Part shown: piece after piece, positions 28,785 to 37,393 of the stretch | Position numbering within the stretch: the stretch's first letter is position 1 | How the letters are laid out: each line of letters starts with the position of its first letter | Origin: Allorhizobium pseudoryzae | GTDB taxonomy: Bacteria; Pseudomonadota; Alphaproteobacteria; Rhizobiales; Rhizobiaceae | Assembly (NCBI RefSeq): GCF_011046245.1 | Contig: NZ_CP049244.1 | Span: 744,001 to 808,000 of the forward strand | Direction: 5' to 3' | DNA: 64,000 nt | Made by a program: the position numbers and the translations under genes | Notes under the pieces: generated by a model | What the model was told of the DNA's origin: nothing | Database searches by the model: none | The model's input: the letters and a program-made list of their open reading frames with translations, nothing else

Positions 28785-28976
28785 GGCATATCCTGGATCA
28801 TGCTGTCCGCCGACGGTGTCGACGCGTGTGGGCGAAACGACGCCCGACGCCTGTGCATCGGTTACTAGGAGATCGGAGGATCCGGAGCAAGGTTTCGCAG
28901 ACAACCGTCCACCGCCTTCGATCTTGATAATGGGGCGGTGTCGCCGCTTGCAGAAGCGTCCAGGCTTTCCAGGCCC

Positions 28977-30452
28977 TCAATCCTCCACGATTGCTTCCGC
29001 CTCGATCTCCACCTCATAGTCGCCGATCAGGTTGCCGGCCTCGATCAGCGTATTGGCAGGCAGGATCTCTCCGAAGACGCGGCCATGCGCGCGCGAAACC
29101 GGCTCCCAATTTGCCGCATCCTTCAGGTAGATCCGCGTGCGGACCACATCCTCCATCTTCGCTCCGAGAGGACTCAAGCTGGCGGCGATCTTGTCGAGGA
29201 TATAGGTCGCCTGGGCGCCGGCGTTGCCGGGCGCCACACAGCGATCGGTGCCGTGGGTCGCCGTGGTGCCGGACACGAGCACGCGATTGCCGATGCGGAC
29301 CGCGCGGCTGTAGCCGGCGAGCGGTTCCCAGATGCTGCCGGAGGAGACGCGCAGCCGGCCCGGGCGTCCAGGCATTGGTTCTGCCGTGTAAACCGACGGG
29401 ATGGCATCGAGGTGGTGGCTGAGATCGCCGGACGCGGTCAGGAAGGGTGGCTTGCGATATTCGTCGCCGCAGTCTCCGGGAATGGGCTGCGTGCTGGCAA
29501 AGGCATCGTCCAGCTGGGCATGGTCCTCGGCATCCAGTTGAAAACGGAAGACGTTCAGGTTGTCGTCGCGGTGTTCGCTTTCGCCCAGCCGCGCGCCGAT
29601 GATGGTGGCGGCCACCGCCTGATGCTCCAGCACCCAGCGGCTGGCAACATTCGACAGCGAAACGCCATGCTTCTTCGCAATACGCGAGGCAGCGTGCAGA
29701 ATGGCCTGATAAGGCTCCCAGCCGCCCGCCGTATCGATGAAGCGTTTGTATTTGGAGCGGCTCCAGTCCGGAATGGCGGCGGGCTCCGGCTGTCCCAGCC
29801 ACTTCTCCGACAGGAAGCCGCCGCAGAGCGTGCCGTAAGCGAGCAGTTTCACGCCGCTGCGGGCGCAAAGATCGGACAAGGCTCCGGCGGCGCGACGGTC
29901 GATCAGCGAGAAGCACACCTGGTTGCTGGCAATCTCGATGCCATCGGAAAGCGCGAGCGCCAAGTGCGCCGCATCGACATTGGTGAAGCCGAGCGCGCCG
30001 ATCAGCCCTTCCTCTTTCATCGCCTGCATCTCATGCAGGGCATCCAGCCACGCCGGATGTTCGAAGGTCCACCAGTGGAACTGCAGGAGGTCGATCCTGT
30101 CGACCCCCAGGCGCGTCAGCCGCTCTTCCACGCCCCTACGAACCACGTCCCGCGTCATCGGTCCCGGCTCCGGGCACCATTTGGTGAAGGCGCGGGGCTT
30201 CACGCCACCATTCGGAAAACGCTTCAGCAGATGGCCGGTGATGATTTCCGCGGACCCGTAATGGTCTGCCATGTCAAAGGTGTCGAAACCGGCGCGGACA
30301 TAGGCCTCCAAGGCATCGGCGCCCTGTTCGGGATCGATGGTCGTGCCATCCTTCTCGATATCTGCCACCTGCCAGAGACCGCAGACGAGGCGGCTGATGT
30401 CGAGGCCTGGAGCAAGAAGGATGCGTTCGGGACGGGCTTGCATGAGGGTCAT
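28977..30452 (-). CDS. Aldo-keto reductase fused to a RidA/YjgF-like domain
   Basis: A 491-aa two-domain protein. Residues 10-330 form an aldo-keto reductase barrel with the full catalytic tetrad Asp60, Tyr65, Lys91 and His126 (LLQFHWW). Residues about 370-491 form a RidA-like domain (VRIGNRVLVSGTTATHG, YILDKIAASLSPLGAKMEDVVRTRIYL, YEVEIEAEAIVED). RidA proteins hydrolyse reactive imines, but the key Arg of archetypal RidA (PAR before the last strand) is Asn here (LPANTLIEA), so this belongs to another Rid subfamily. The ATG overlaps the stop of the ABC permease gene by 4 nt, so it is the last gene of the livGFHM-like operon. The fusion suggests a pathway with a carbonyl and an imine or enamine intermediate (inference). 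Confidence 0.88.
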   Translation of the reverse strand: MTLMQARPERILLAPGLDISRLVCGLWQVADIEKDGTTIDPEQGADALEAYVRAGFDTFDMADHYGSAEIITGHLLKRFPNGGVKPRAFTKWCPEPGPMTRDVVRRGVEERLTRLGVDRIDLLQFHWWTFEHPAWLDALHEMQAMKEEGLIGALGFTNVDAAHLALALSDGIEIASNQVCFSLIDRRAAGALSDLCARSGVKLLAYGTLCGGFLSEKWLGQPEPAAIPDWSRSKYKRFIDTAGGWEPYQAILHAASRIAKKHGVSLSNVASRWVLEHQAVAATIIGARLGESEHRDDNLNVFRFQLDAEDHAQLDDAFASTQPIPGDCGDEYRKPPFLTASGDLSHHLDAIPSVYTAEPMPGRPGRLRVSSGSIWEPLAGYSRAVRIGNRVLVSGTTATHGTDRCVAPGNAGAQATYILDKIAASLSPLGAKMEDVVRTRIYLKDAANWEPVSRAHGRVFGEILPANTLIEAGNLIGDYEVEIEAEAIVED

Positions 30453-31420
30453 TCCTTGGATGGGGCGTTGCGAAGGGCCTTCAGGCGGGTCAGCGGACTG
30501 ACTTCGCCGAATAGGCCGCGCGGGCGCCAGAGAAGCATGAGGCAGAGGCCGATACCGATGGCGACGATCTGCAGGGCGGCGGCCCGTGCCTGCTGGTCTG
30601 CCGGGACGAAGCTGGAGACGGCGGCGGCAGAGAGCGCCCAGAGCCCCCAGACGAGGATGGCGCCGGCAATCGCGCCGCGATTGTTGCCCGAGCCGCCGAC
30701 GATCAGCATGGCCCAGACCTGAAACGTGAGGATCGGCATGTAATTATCGGGCGCGATGAAGCCGATGAAATGCGCCTGGGCGGCGCCCGCAAGCCCCATG
30801 ATCGCACCACCCAGCGCAAAGGCCTGCAGGCGAAAGCGGATCGGCCGTTTTCCGAGCGCCTGCGCCGCCATCTCGTCCTCGCGGATGGCGCGCAGCACGC
30901 GTCCCCAAGGGCTTTTCGCCAGATGCTCCAGCGCATAATAGAGGGCGAGAACCACCACGGCCATCACCGCGAAATTGGCGAGGCTGAAGGCAAGCGCATC
31001 GCTTTGCAGGTCGGCAAAGGGACGCGGGATGAAGCCGATGCCGAAGGCGCCGCCGGTGATCGGCTGCAGGTTCAGCATGCAGAGCTGCACGGTGACCGCA
31101 ATCCCGAAGGTGGCGATGGCCAGATAATCGGCCCGCAGGCGGATGGTCAGCGCACCGACCGCCCAGGAGAGCAGGCCGGACATGATCGCGGCGCCAAGCC
31201 AACCCACCGCGATCGGCAGGTCGAAGCCGCCGAAACGGTCCGGGCTCGGCGGGGTTGTCAGCAGCGCGGAAGTATAGGAACCGACGGCAACAAAGGCGGC
31301 GATGCCGACATTGAACAGGCCGGTCATGCCCCATTGCACATTCAAACCGAGGCAGATGATCGCATAGGTCAGCGCCATGGTGAGAAAGAAGGCGGCGTAA
31401 GCGAGGATATCGAGGGTCAT
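30449..31420 (-). CDS. Branched-chain-amino-acid-type ABC transporter permease (LivM-like)
   Basis: A 323-aa permease of the LivM family. It shows ICLGLNVQWGMTGLFNVGIAAFVAVGSY near the N-terminus, the coupling loop KSPWGRVLRAIREDEMAAQALGK (about 196-218) and the C-terminal LLWRPRGLFGE. I chose the ATG at 31420 (MTLDILAYAAFF); the frame before it overlaps livH. It overlaps both neighbours by 4 nt. The substrate is unknown and may not be an amino acid, given the linked reductases. Confidence 0.9.
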   Translation of the reverse strand: MTLDILAYAAFFLTMALTYAIICLGLNVQWGMTGLFNVGIAAFVAVGSYTSALLTTPPSPDRFGGFDLPIAVGWLGAAIMSGLLSWAVGALTIRLRADYLAIATFGIAVTVQLCMLNLQPITGGAFGIGFIPRPFADLQSDALAFSLANFAVMAVVVLALYYALEHLAKSPWGRVLRAIREDEMAAQALGKRPIRFRLQAFALGGAIMGLAGAAQAHFIGFIAPDNYMPILTFQVWAMLIVGGSGNNRGAIAGAILVWGLWALSAAAVSSFVPADQQARAAALQIVAIGIGLCLMLLWRPRGLFGEVSPLTRLKALRNAPSKE

Positions 31421-32328
31421 GACGCTTTCCCGAACAGGCCGCGCGGACGCACGAGGAGGACGGCGATGAGGATGACGAAGGAGACGGCGGCGCGCCATTC
31501 CGCCCCCACCGCCTGCACGGCGAGCGCCTCGCAAAGGCCGATGATGAGACCGGCCAGCATGGCGCCGGGCACGCTGCCGATACCGCCAAGGATCGCTGCG
31601 GCAAACAGCGGCAGGAGCAGGTCATGGCCGAGATAGGGCCTGATCTGGATCAGGAGACCGCTCATGATGCCCGCCACACAGGCCAGTGCTGCGCCGAGGA
31701 ACCACACGGTGCGGATCACACGGCGCACATCGATGCCGGCAATGCTGGCGAGTGCCGGATTTTCGCTGACCGCCCGCATGGCGCGGCCGATATCGGTGCG
31801 CGTCATCAACAGGTGAACGCAGATGACTGCGAACAGCGCCACGCCCAGCATCAGCAGCTGGTCCGGTGTCGCTCGCAGGCCACCACCCAGTTTCATGGCG
31901 ATCTGCAGCGCCTTGGTGAAATAGGCGGGCCGCGAGGTGAACAGGAATTCCAAGAGGCTGCGTAGCGCCAGCGACGCGCCGAAGCTCGCCATGACCATGA
32001 TGATGATCGCGCTGCCGCGCCGGCGGAAGCTGGAGAAAAGCAGCGCATCCACCGCCAGCGCCAGAAGTCCGGTCAAGCCGATGGCCACCACTGCCGAGAT
32101 CGGCAGCGCCCAGCCGAAGGAAAACGGTGCGATCGGCTTCGTGAGGCCGGCCGCGAGATAGCCGAGCGCACCAGCAACGGCGAGCGCCAGATAGGCACCC
32201 CAGGACAGAAGTTCGCCGTGCGCGAAATTCGAAAAGCGCAGGATGGAATAGGTCAGCGTTACGCCGACCGCGCCGAGACCAATGATCGCGCCGCTGATCA
32301 GCCCGTCCATGATGAATTGCGGGTTCAT
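31417..32328 (-). CDS. Branched-chain-amino-acid-type ABC transporter permease (LivH-like)
   Basis: A 303-aa permease of the LivH family: DGLISGAIIGLGAVGVTLTYSILRFSNFAHGELLSWGAY at the N-terminus, the coupling loop TDIGRAMRAVSENPALASIAGIDV and the ending VRPRGLFGKAS. It overlaps the LivF-like gene upstream by 4 nt and would form the channel with the LivM-like protein. Confidence 0.92.
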   Translation of the reverse strand: MNPQFIMDGLISGAIIGLGAVGVTLTYSILRFSNFAHGELLSWGAYLALAVAGALGYLAAGLTKPIAPFSFGWALPISAVVAIGLTGLLALAVDALLFSSFRRRGSAIIIMVMASFGASLALRSLLEFLFTSRPAYFTKALQIAMKLGGGLRATPDQLLMLGVALFAVICVHLLMTRTDIGRAMRAVSENPALASIAGIDVRRVIRTVWFLGAALACVAGIMSGLLIQIRPYLGHDLLLPLFAAAILGGIGSVPGAMLAGLIIGLCEALAVQAVGAEWRAAVSFVILIAVLLVRPRGLFGKAS

Positions 32329-33068
32329 GCAGGCGCTCCCTGATGGGAATGAGCGGTGCCGAGATAGATCTTGCCGACCAGCGGATCGCTTGCCAGCTCC
32401 TGCGGCAGGCCCTCGTGGGCAATGCGGCCTTCGGCGAGGATGACGGCGCGGCTGGCGATCGCGAGTGCGGCCTTCACGTTCTGCTCCACCAGCAGCACGG
32501 TCACGCCGCTTGCATTGATCCCCTGCAGCATCTCGAAGACCTCGTTGACGATTTTCGGTGAAAGGCCGGCCGAGGGTTCGTCGAGGATGATCACCGGCGG
32601 ATCGAGGGCCAGTGCCCGCGCGACCGCCAGCATCTGCCGCTGGCCGCCGGAGAGCGCACCGGCCAGACGCGAAGGCCGGGCCGCGAGATCCGGGAAGCGC
32701 GTGAACAGGGCCTCGATCGCCGCACCGCGCTTGGCCTTCGGCAGGTGAGCGACGGCGATCTGCAGGTTTTCCAGGATGGTCATGGTGGCAAAGACGTTTT
32801 CCGTCTGCGGCACGAAGGCCAGTCCCTCCGCCACCTTGCGATGCGGCGCGACATGCGTGATGTCGCGTCCGTTCAGCGTCATCGTGCCGGCATGGATCGG
32901 CACCAGCCCGGCAATTGCCTTGACGAAGGTGGATTTACCGGCGCCATTCGGCCCGAGCAGCACCACAAGCTCGCCCTGCGCCACGGAAAAATCGATGCCG
33001 CGCACGATCGGCAGGTCCGGCTCGTAACCGGCCATCAATCCACTGGTCGAGAGGATGGCGTTCGTCAT
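32325..33068 (-). CDS. Branched-chain-amino-acid-type ABC transporter ATPase (LivF-like)
   Basis: A 247-aa ATPase. Walker A is GPNGAGKST, signature LSGGQRQMLAVARAL, Walker B VIILDEPSAGLSP, and the LivF phrase LLVEQNVKAALAIASRAVIL is present. It is one of two ATPases of the importer. Four-nucleotide overlaps with both neighbours indicate tight translational coupling. Confidence 0.92.
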   Translation of the reverse strand: MTNAILSTSGLMAGYEPDLPIVRGIDFSVAQGELVVLLGPNGAGKSTFVKAIAGLVPIHAGTMTLNGRDITHVAPHRKVAEGLAFVPQTENVFATMTILENLQIAVAHLPKAKRGAAIEALFTRFPDLAARPSRLAGALSGGQRQMLAVARALALDPPVIILDEPSAGLSPKIVNEVFEMLQGINASGVTVLLVEQNVKAALAIASRAVILAEGRIAHEGLPQELASDPLVGKIYLGTAHSHQGAPA

Positions 33069-33868
33069 GCACCGCCTCCGAGATAGGCCTCGATCACGGC
33101 CGGGTTGGAGGCGACCTCGGAGGGCGTGCCTTCCGCCAACAGTTTACCAAGCGCCATGGCAACGACGCGCGTGCAGAGCCGCGAGACCATATCCATGTTG
33201 TGTTCGATCAGAAGGATCGATTTCCCTTGCCTGTTCAGGGCAAAGACGCGCTCGATGATGACTTCGAGCAGGGCAGGGTTCACCCCCGCTGCCGGCTCGT
33301 CGAGCAGGATCACGTCCGGATCGGCCATCAGCACGCGTGCAAGTTCCAGAAGCTTGCGCTGACCGCCAGACAGGACCCGCGCCGGCTGGTGTTCGAGATG
33401 GGAAAGCGTGACGAAATCCAGAAGCCCGCGCGCCTTCTCGATCAGCGCCTTTTCTTCGGCACGCACGGTCGCTGGCTTCAGGAAGTTGGCAAGCAGGCCT
33501 TCGCCCTGTTGGTGCTGGCCGCCGACCAGCAGGTTTTCCAGCACGCTCATCTCTCCGAACGGTTTCGGGATCTGGAAGGTGCGGGCAAGGCCGTGGCCGA
33601 TGCGCTTTTCCGGCGCCTCGCGGGAGACCTCGCGCCCGGAAATCCACAATTCGCCCTCGGTCGGCTGCAGGCTTCCGGCGATCAGGCTGAACATGGTGGT
33701 CTTGCCGGCACCGTTCGGTCCGATGAGGCCCACCATCTCCTGGCGCCCGACCGTCAACGACATGCCATCGACCGCCGAGACACCGAAAAACCGCTTCGTC
33801 AGCCGCCTGGCCTCGATGATCGGGGGAGGGTGTGCCGTCAGGTCTCGATTGGCGCTTGCGGTCATCAT
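33065..33868 (-). CDS. Branched-chain-amino-acid-type ABC transporter ATPase (LivG-like)
   Basis: A 267-aa ATPase. Walker A is GPNGAGKTT, signature LSGGQRKLLELARVL, Walker B VILLDEPAAGVNP, and LLIEHNMDMVSRLCTRVVAMALGKLLAEG is typical of LivG. It is the first gene of the leftward operon LivG-LivF-LivH-LivM-AKR/RidA. Two adjacent ATGs (33868 and 33865) could be the start; the ribosome binding site is weak. The longer open frame upstream is antisense to the GntR gene. Confidence 0.9.
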   Translation of the reverse strand: MMTASANRDLTAHPPPIIEARRLTKRFFGVSAVDGMSLTVGRQEMVGLIGPNGAGKTTMFSLIAGSLQPTEGELWISGREVSREAPEKRIGHGLARTFQIPKPFGEMSVLENLLVGGQHQQGEGLLANFLKPATVRAEEKALIEKARGLLDFVTLSHLEHQPARVLSGGQRKLLELARVLMADPDVILLDEPAAGVNPALLEVIIERVFALNRQGKSILLIEHNMDMVSRLCTRVVAMALGKLLAEGTPSEVASNPAVIEAYLGGGA

Positions 33869-33896
33869 GAAATTGGGTCTTGATTTGATGAATGAT

Positions 33897-33908
33897 GTTT
33901 GATCAAAC
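33897..33908. promoter_or_regulatory. Perfect 12-bp palindrome, candidate GntR operator
   Basis: GTTTGATCAAAC is perfectly symmetric and lies in the 96-bp AT-richer gap between the divergent LivG-like and GntR genes, 29 bp from one start and 57 bp from the other. It is the best candidate site for the GntR protein to control both operons. Confidence 0.55.
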
Positions 33909-33964
33909 TTTAAGCCTAAACGAAAATCAACCGGAAATTTCCACGGTTGGTGAATGAGGCAGGG

Positions 33965-34678
33965 ATGACGGAACCAAGCACCAACAGTGTTGAGGCGCTG
34001 ACGCCGGTCGGGCGGGAAACGGTTCAGGACCGGGTTTACGCGCAGTTGCGGCAGACGCTGATCAGTGGCGGCTTTGCAGCCGGTGATCCGTTGCGGATCG
34101 TGGAGTTGGCCGAACGGCTGCAGACCAGCACCATGCCGGTGCGCGAAGCCTTGGGGCGGCTTGTCTCGGAGCAGGCGCTGGAGGCGATGCCCAACCGGAC
34201 CGTCCGCGTGCCGCTGATCACCCGCCAGCGGCTGGACGATCTGGAGCGGGCTCGCGTGCTGATCGAGGGACGTCTTGCCGAGATGGCGATACCCAATCTC
34301 ACGCCGGAGGATATCGAGGTCCTGAAGCAGGTGAACCAGGAATGCGACCAGGCCTTTGAGGAACACGGCCAGGATATCGGGCCGGTCACATCGCAGTTCA
34401 ACCAGAGTTTCCATTTCCACATCTACCGTGCGGCTGGATCGCATGTGCTGATCCCGATCGTGGAAAGCCTGTGGCTGCAGTCCGGGCCGGTGGTGCGCGC
34501 CGCTGCCCAGATCCATGACGAACAGGGCGGTCTTGCCGCCACCGACCATCACTGGGCGATGATCGACGCGATCGAGAAGGGTAATGCGGACGCCGCCAAG
34601 CAGGCGCTTGCCAACGATATTGGCCGCTCTTTCGATCTGGTCCGCGCGCGTCTGTCGGCTGGCGAGGAGGCGGCATGA
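33965..34678 (+). CDS. GntR family regulator (FCD domain)
   Basis: A 237-aa regulator with an N-terminal winged helix (VQDRVYAQLRQTLISGGFAAGDPLRIVELAERLQTSTMPVREALGRLVSEQAL) and a C-terminal all-helical FCD domain (NQSFHFHIYRAAGSHVLIPIVESLW, AATDHHWAMIDAIEKGNADAAKQAL). The His and Asp residues typical of the FCD metal or ligand site are visible. The ATG at 33965, with GAGG in front, is preferred to the GTG at 33947. It is the first gene of the rightward operon with TIGR04076-like, AKR and binding-protein genes, and it probably senses the imported compound. Confidence 0.87.
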   Translation: MTEPSTNSVEALTPVGRETVQDRVYAQLRQTLISGGFAAGDPLRIVELAERLQTSTMPVREALGRLVSEQALEAMPNRTVRVPLITRQRLDDLERARVLIEGRLAEMAIPNLTPEDIEVLKQVNQECDQAFEEHGQDIGPVTSQFNQSFHFHIYRAAGSHVLIPIVESLWLQSGPVVRAAAQIHDEQGGLAATDHHWAMIDAIEKGNADAAKQALANDIGRSFDLVRARLSAGEEAA

Positions 34679-35019
34679 GCCAGGACGACAGCTTCGAGCT
34701 CTTCGACCTGCATGTCGAGGTGGTGGTTCCGGAAGACGGCCCGGTCTATTGCGGGGCAAAGCCCGGCGACTATTTCGAACTGAAGGGCGAGATGTTGCAT
34801 CTGCCGCCGGGGCAGGGCATCTCGATTTATTCGCTCGCTTCCGTTTTGCCCCTGCTTGCCGCTAAGCAGCGCCCCACGCACCCGCATGACTGGATGACGA
34901 CGGACGCGGATATTGCCTGTCCGGATCCCAACTGCGCCACGCGCCTGCGCATTCGCCGCACCGGGCTTCGCCGCTTCAGCCATGCCGAAACCACAGCCGT
35001 TCCCCTGAAAGAAGACTGA
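34675..35019 (+). CDS. TIGR04076-like small cysteine-containing protein
   Basis: A 114-aa protein that fits what I know of TIGR04076: an N-terminal strand pair (LFDLHVEVVVPEDGPVYCGAKPGDYFELKG), an aromatic middle (GQGISIYSLASVLPLLAAKQR) and a Cys motif ACPDPNC near residue 81. Three cysteines could hold a metal or act in redox chemistry; function is unknown. Its start overlaps the GntR stop by 4 nt and an aldo-keto reductase follows after 4 nt, so it is firmly part of this pathway. Confidence 0.7.
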   Translation: MSQDDSFELFDLHVEVVVPEDGPVYCGAKPGDYFELKGEMLHLPPGQGISIYSLASVLPLLAAKQRPTHPHDWMTTDADIACPDPNCATRLRIRRTGLRRFSHAETTAVPLKED

Positions 35020-35023
35020 TCCC

Positions 35024-36070
35024 ATGCAACGCATCACCCTCGCGCCCGGCTATGAAATCTCCCGCGTCATCCGCGGCGGCTGGCAGTTGGCCGGCGGGCA
35101 CGGCGCCGTCGATCCGGCAGCCGCCATCGATGATATGGTGGCCTTCGCCGATGCCGGCATCACCACCTTCGACTGTGCGGACATCTATACCGGCGTCGAG
35201 GAGCTGATCGGCCAGTTCCGACTGCGCTACCGCGATCTGCGCGGCGCCGACGCGTTGAGCCGGATTCGCGTGCATACCAAGTTCGTGCCGGATCTCACGG
35301 TGCTGCCGACCATCAGCAAAGCCTATGTCGAAAGCGTCATCGACACCTCGCTGAAGCGCCTGAACCTCGAACGGCTCGACCTCGTGCAGTTCCACTGGTG
35401 GGCCTATGACATCGATGGCTGGCTCAAGACGGCGGGATGGCTGAAGGAGTTGCAAGCCGCCGGCAAGATCAACAAGGTGAGCGGCACCAATTTCGACAGC
35501 GACCATGTGGAAGCGCTTGTCGGCGCCGGTATTCCGCTTGCATCGCTGCAACTGCAATATTCGTTGCTCGACCGCCGGCCGGAAAAACGCATGGTGGCGC
35601 TCTCCGCCCGAAACAACTTCGCGCTGTTCTGTTACGGAACGGTGGCTGGCGGCTTCCTCAGCGACAAATGGCTGGGCGTCGCCGAGCCCGAACATCCGCT
35701 CGAAAACCGCTCGCTCACCAAATACAAGCTGATCATCGATGACATCGGCGGCTGGGATCTCTTTCAGGCGATGCTTGCCACCCTGCGGCGCATCGCCGAC
35801 CGGCACCAGACCGATATCGCCACCATTGCCAGTGCCGCCATGCTGCGGCGCCCGGGCGTTGCGGCGGTCATCGTCGGGGCGCGCAACCGCGATCATCTCG
35901 CATCGAACCTTGCCATCGCCGACATCACGTTGTCGGCCGGGGATCTCTCCGACATCGAGGCCGTAATGGCCGAGGCGAAGGAGCTGGAGGGTGACGTCTA
36001 CACGCTCGAACGCGACCGCAACGGACGTCACGGGAGCATCATGAAATACAATCTCAACAAAGGGGAATGA
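35024..36070 (+). CDS. Aldo-keto reductase
   Basis: A 348-aa aldo-keto reductase with tetrad Asp50, Tyr55, Lys86 and His124 (VQFHWW). It is clearly paralogous to the AKR half of the fusion protein encoded 5 kb away: both share QFHWW, a YGT...GGFLS(E/D)KWLG block and a KYK..ID..GGW stretch. It lacks the RidA part. Cofactor is expected to be NADP(H) or NAD(H); substrate unknown. Two diverged copies flanking one transporter suggest two successive steps, or opposite directions, of one pathway (inference). Confidence 0.88.
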   Translation: MQRITLAPGYEISRVIRGGWQLAGGHGAVDPAAAIDDMVAFADAGITTFDCADIYTGVEELIGQFRLRYRDLRGADALSRIRVHTKFVPDLTVLPTISKAYVESVIDTSLKRLNLERLDLVQFHWWAYDIDGWLKTAGWLKELQAAGKINKVSGTNFDSDHVEALVGAGIPLASLQLQYSLLDRRPEKRMVALSARNNFALFCYGTVAGGFLSDKWLGVAEPEHPLENRSLTKYKLIIDDIGGWDLFQAMLATLRRIADRHQTDIATIASAAMLRRPGVAAVIVGARNRDHLASNLAIADITLSAGDLSDIEAVMAEAKELEGDVYTLERDRNGRHGSIMKYNLNKGE

Positions 36071-36071
36071 C

Positions 36072-37337
36072 ATGAAAAAACTGGTTCTCGCATCCACCAT
36101 GCTGGCTGGGCTTGCCATCTCGGCCCTTCCGGCTCTCTCCGCCGATTGCGACATCACGGTCGGCGTCGTCATGGAACTCACCGGCCCTGCCGGTGAATAT
36201 GGCAAGGCGGGTGCAAAATCCGTCGAAATGGCCTTCAAGGATTTCAACGATGCCGGCGGCGTCGGCGGCTGCAAGTTGGTGATGGACACCCGTGACAGCC
36301 AGAGCCAGGGCACGGTGGCCGTCGATCAGGCAACCCAGCTCGTCAACATCAAGAAGGTGCCGGTCATCATCGGCGGCATCATCTCGTCTGTATCGATCCC
36401 GATCCTGAGCTCGGTCACGGCCGCAGCCGGCGTGGTGCAGGTCTCGCCCGCCTCGTCCTCGCCGACGCTGACGGCGCTTGGCCGTGACGGCAAGACGAAC
36501 GGCGTCTTCTTCCGCACCATCACGTCGGATGCGCTGCAGGGAACGGCGGCGGCGCAATACGCGCTCGACCAGGGTCTGAAGAAGATCGCCATCATTCACG
36601 TCAACAACGATTTCGGCGTGAACCTGGTGAAGGAATTCACCGCCGCCTATGCCAAACTCGGCGGCACGATCACCTCGACGACGCCCTACAACGAAAAGCA
36701 GGCGAGCTACTCTTCGGAAGCGAGTGCCGCGATGAAGGGCGATCCGGACGCGCTCTATCTCGTCAGCACGCCCGTGGATGGCGCAACGATCGCGCGCGCG
36801 TGGCTCTCCGGCGGCGGTGCGGCGAAGTTCCTGCTGAATGATGGCATGAACTCAAAGGACTTCATCGAAAGCGTCGGCGCCCAGTACCTGAACGATGCCT
36901 ATGGCACGTCGTCCGGCACCCGTCCGACGAAATCGACGGAATATTTCAACGGCGCCTACGAGAAGTTCTCGGGCGGCATTTCGCCGTCCGCACCGGCGGC
37001 CGACCGCTCCTACGATGCCGGTGCCATCGTGGCACTCGCCATCGCCAAGGCCGGCAAGGCCGACAAGGCCGCGATCAAGGCCGCGATCCCCGAAGTGGTG
37101 GCCCCCGGCGGCGAACCGATCTACGCCGGCAAGGCGGAGTTCGAAAAGGCGCTGAAGCTGATCAAGGACGGAAAGCCGATCAAGTATGAAGGCGTCATCG
37201 GCCCGGTCTCCTTCGACAAGTATGGAGACATCACCGGTCCGTTCCGCCTGTGGAAAATCACGGACGGTCAGGTGACGACGATCGGCCAGATGGAAGCGGA
37301 TACGGTGTCCAAGCTGAAAGCATCGCTCGCGCCCTGA
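36072..37337 (+). CDS. Branched-chain-amino-acid-type ABC transporter substrate-binding protein
   Basis: A 421-aa type I periplasmic binding protein with a clear signal peptide (MKKLVLASTMLAGLAISALPALS, cleavage near ADCDI). Family features include VGVVMELTGPAGEYGKAGAKSVEMAF, IIGGIISSVSIPILSSVTAAAGVVQVSPASSSP (split here by family loops) and IAIIHVNNDFGVNLVKEF. It is the only binding protein near the livGFHM-like genes, so it should serve that importer although it is transcribed divergently. It ends the rightward operon; a strong terminator follows. Confidence 0.9.
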   Translation: MKKLVLASTMLAGLAISALPALSADCDITVGVVMELTGPAGEYGKAGAKSVEMAFKDFNDAGGVGGCKLVMDTRDSQSQGTVAVDQATQLVNIKKVPVIIGGIISSVSIPILSSVTAAAGVVQVSPASSSPTLTALGRDGKTNGVFFRTITSDALQGTAAAQYALDQGLKKIAIIHVNNDFGVNLVKEFTAAYAKLGGTITSTTPYNEKQASYSSEASAAMKGDPDALYLVSTPVDGATIARAWLSGGGAAKFLLNDGMNSKDFIESVGAQYLNDAYGTSSGTRPTKSTEYFNGAYEKFSGGISPSAPAADRSYDAGAIVALAIAKAGKADKAAIKAAIPEVVAPGGEPIYAGKAEFEKALKLIKDGKPIKYEGVIGPVSFDKYGDITGPFRLWKITDGQVTTIGQMEADTVSKLKASLAP

Positions 37338-37355
37338 GTGCCAGCACGCATGATT

Positions 37356-37393
37356 TGGCGCCTTGCCGGAATGAGACGGCAGGGCGCCATTTT
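37356..37393 (+). terminator. Intrinsic terminator after the binding-protein gene
   Basis: Stem TGGCGCC (37356-37362) plus TGCC (37364-37367) pairs with GGCA (37378-37381) plus GGCGCCA (37383-37389) and is followed by TTTT. It starts 19 nt after the stop. Confidence 0.85.

Noticed and set aside
28938..30722. 594-aa plus-strand open frame
   Set aside because: Antisense to the AKR-RidA fusion, which has clear motifs on the other strand.
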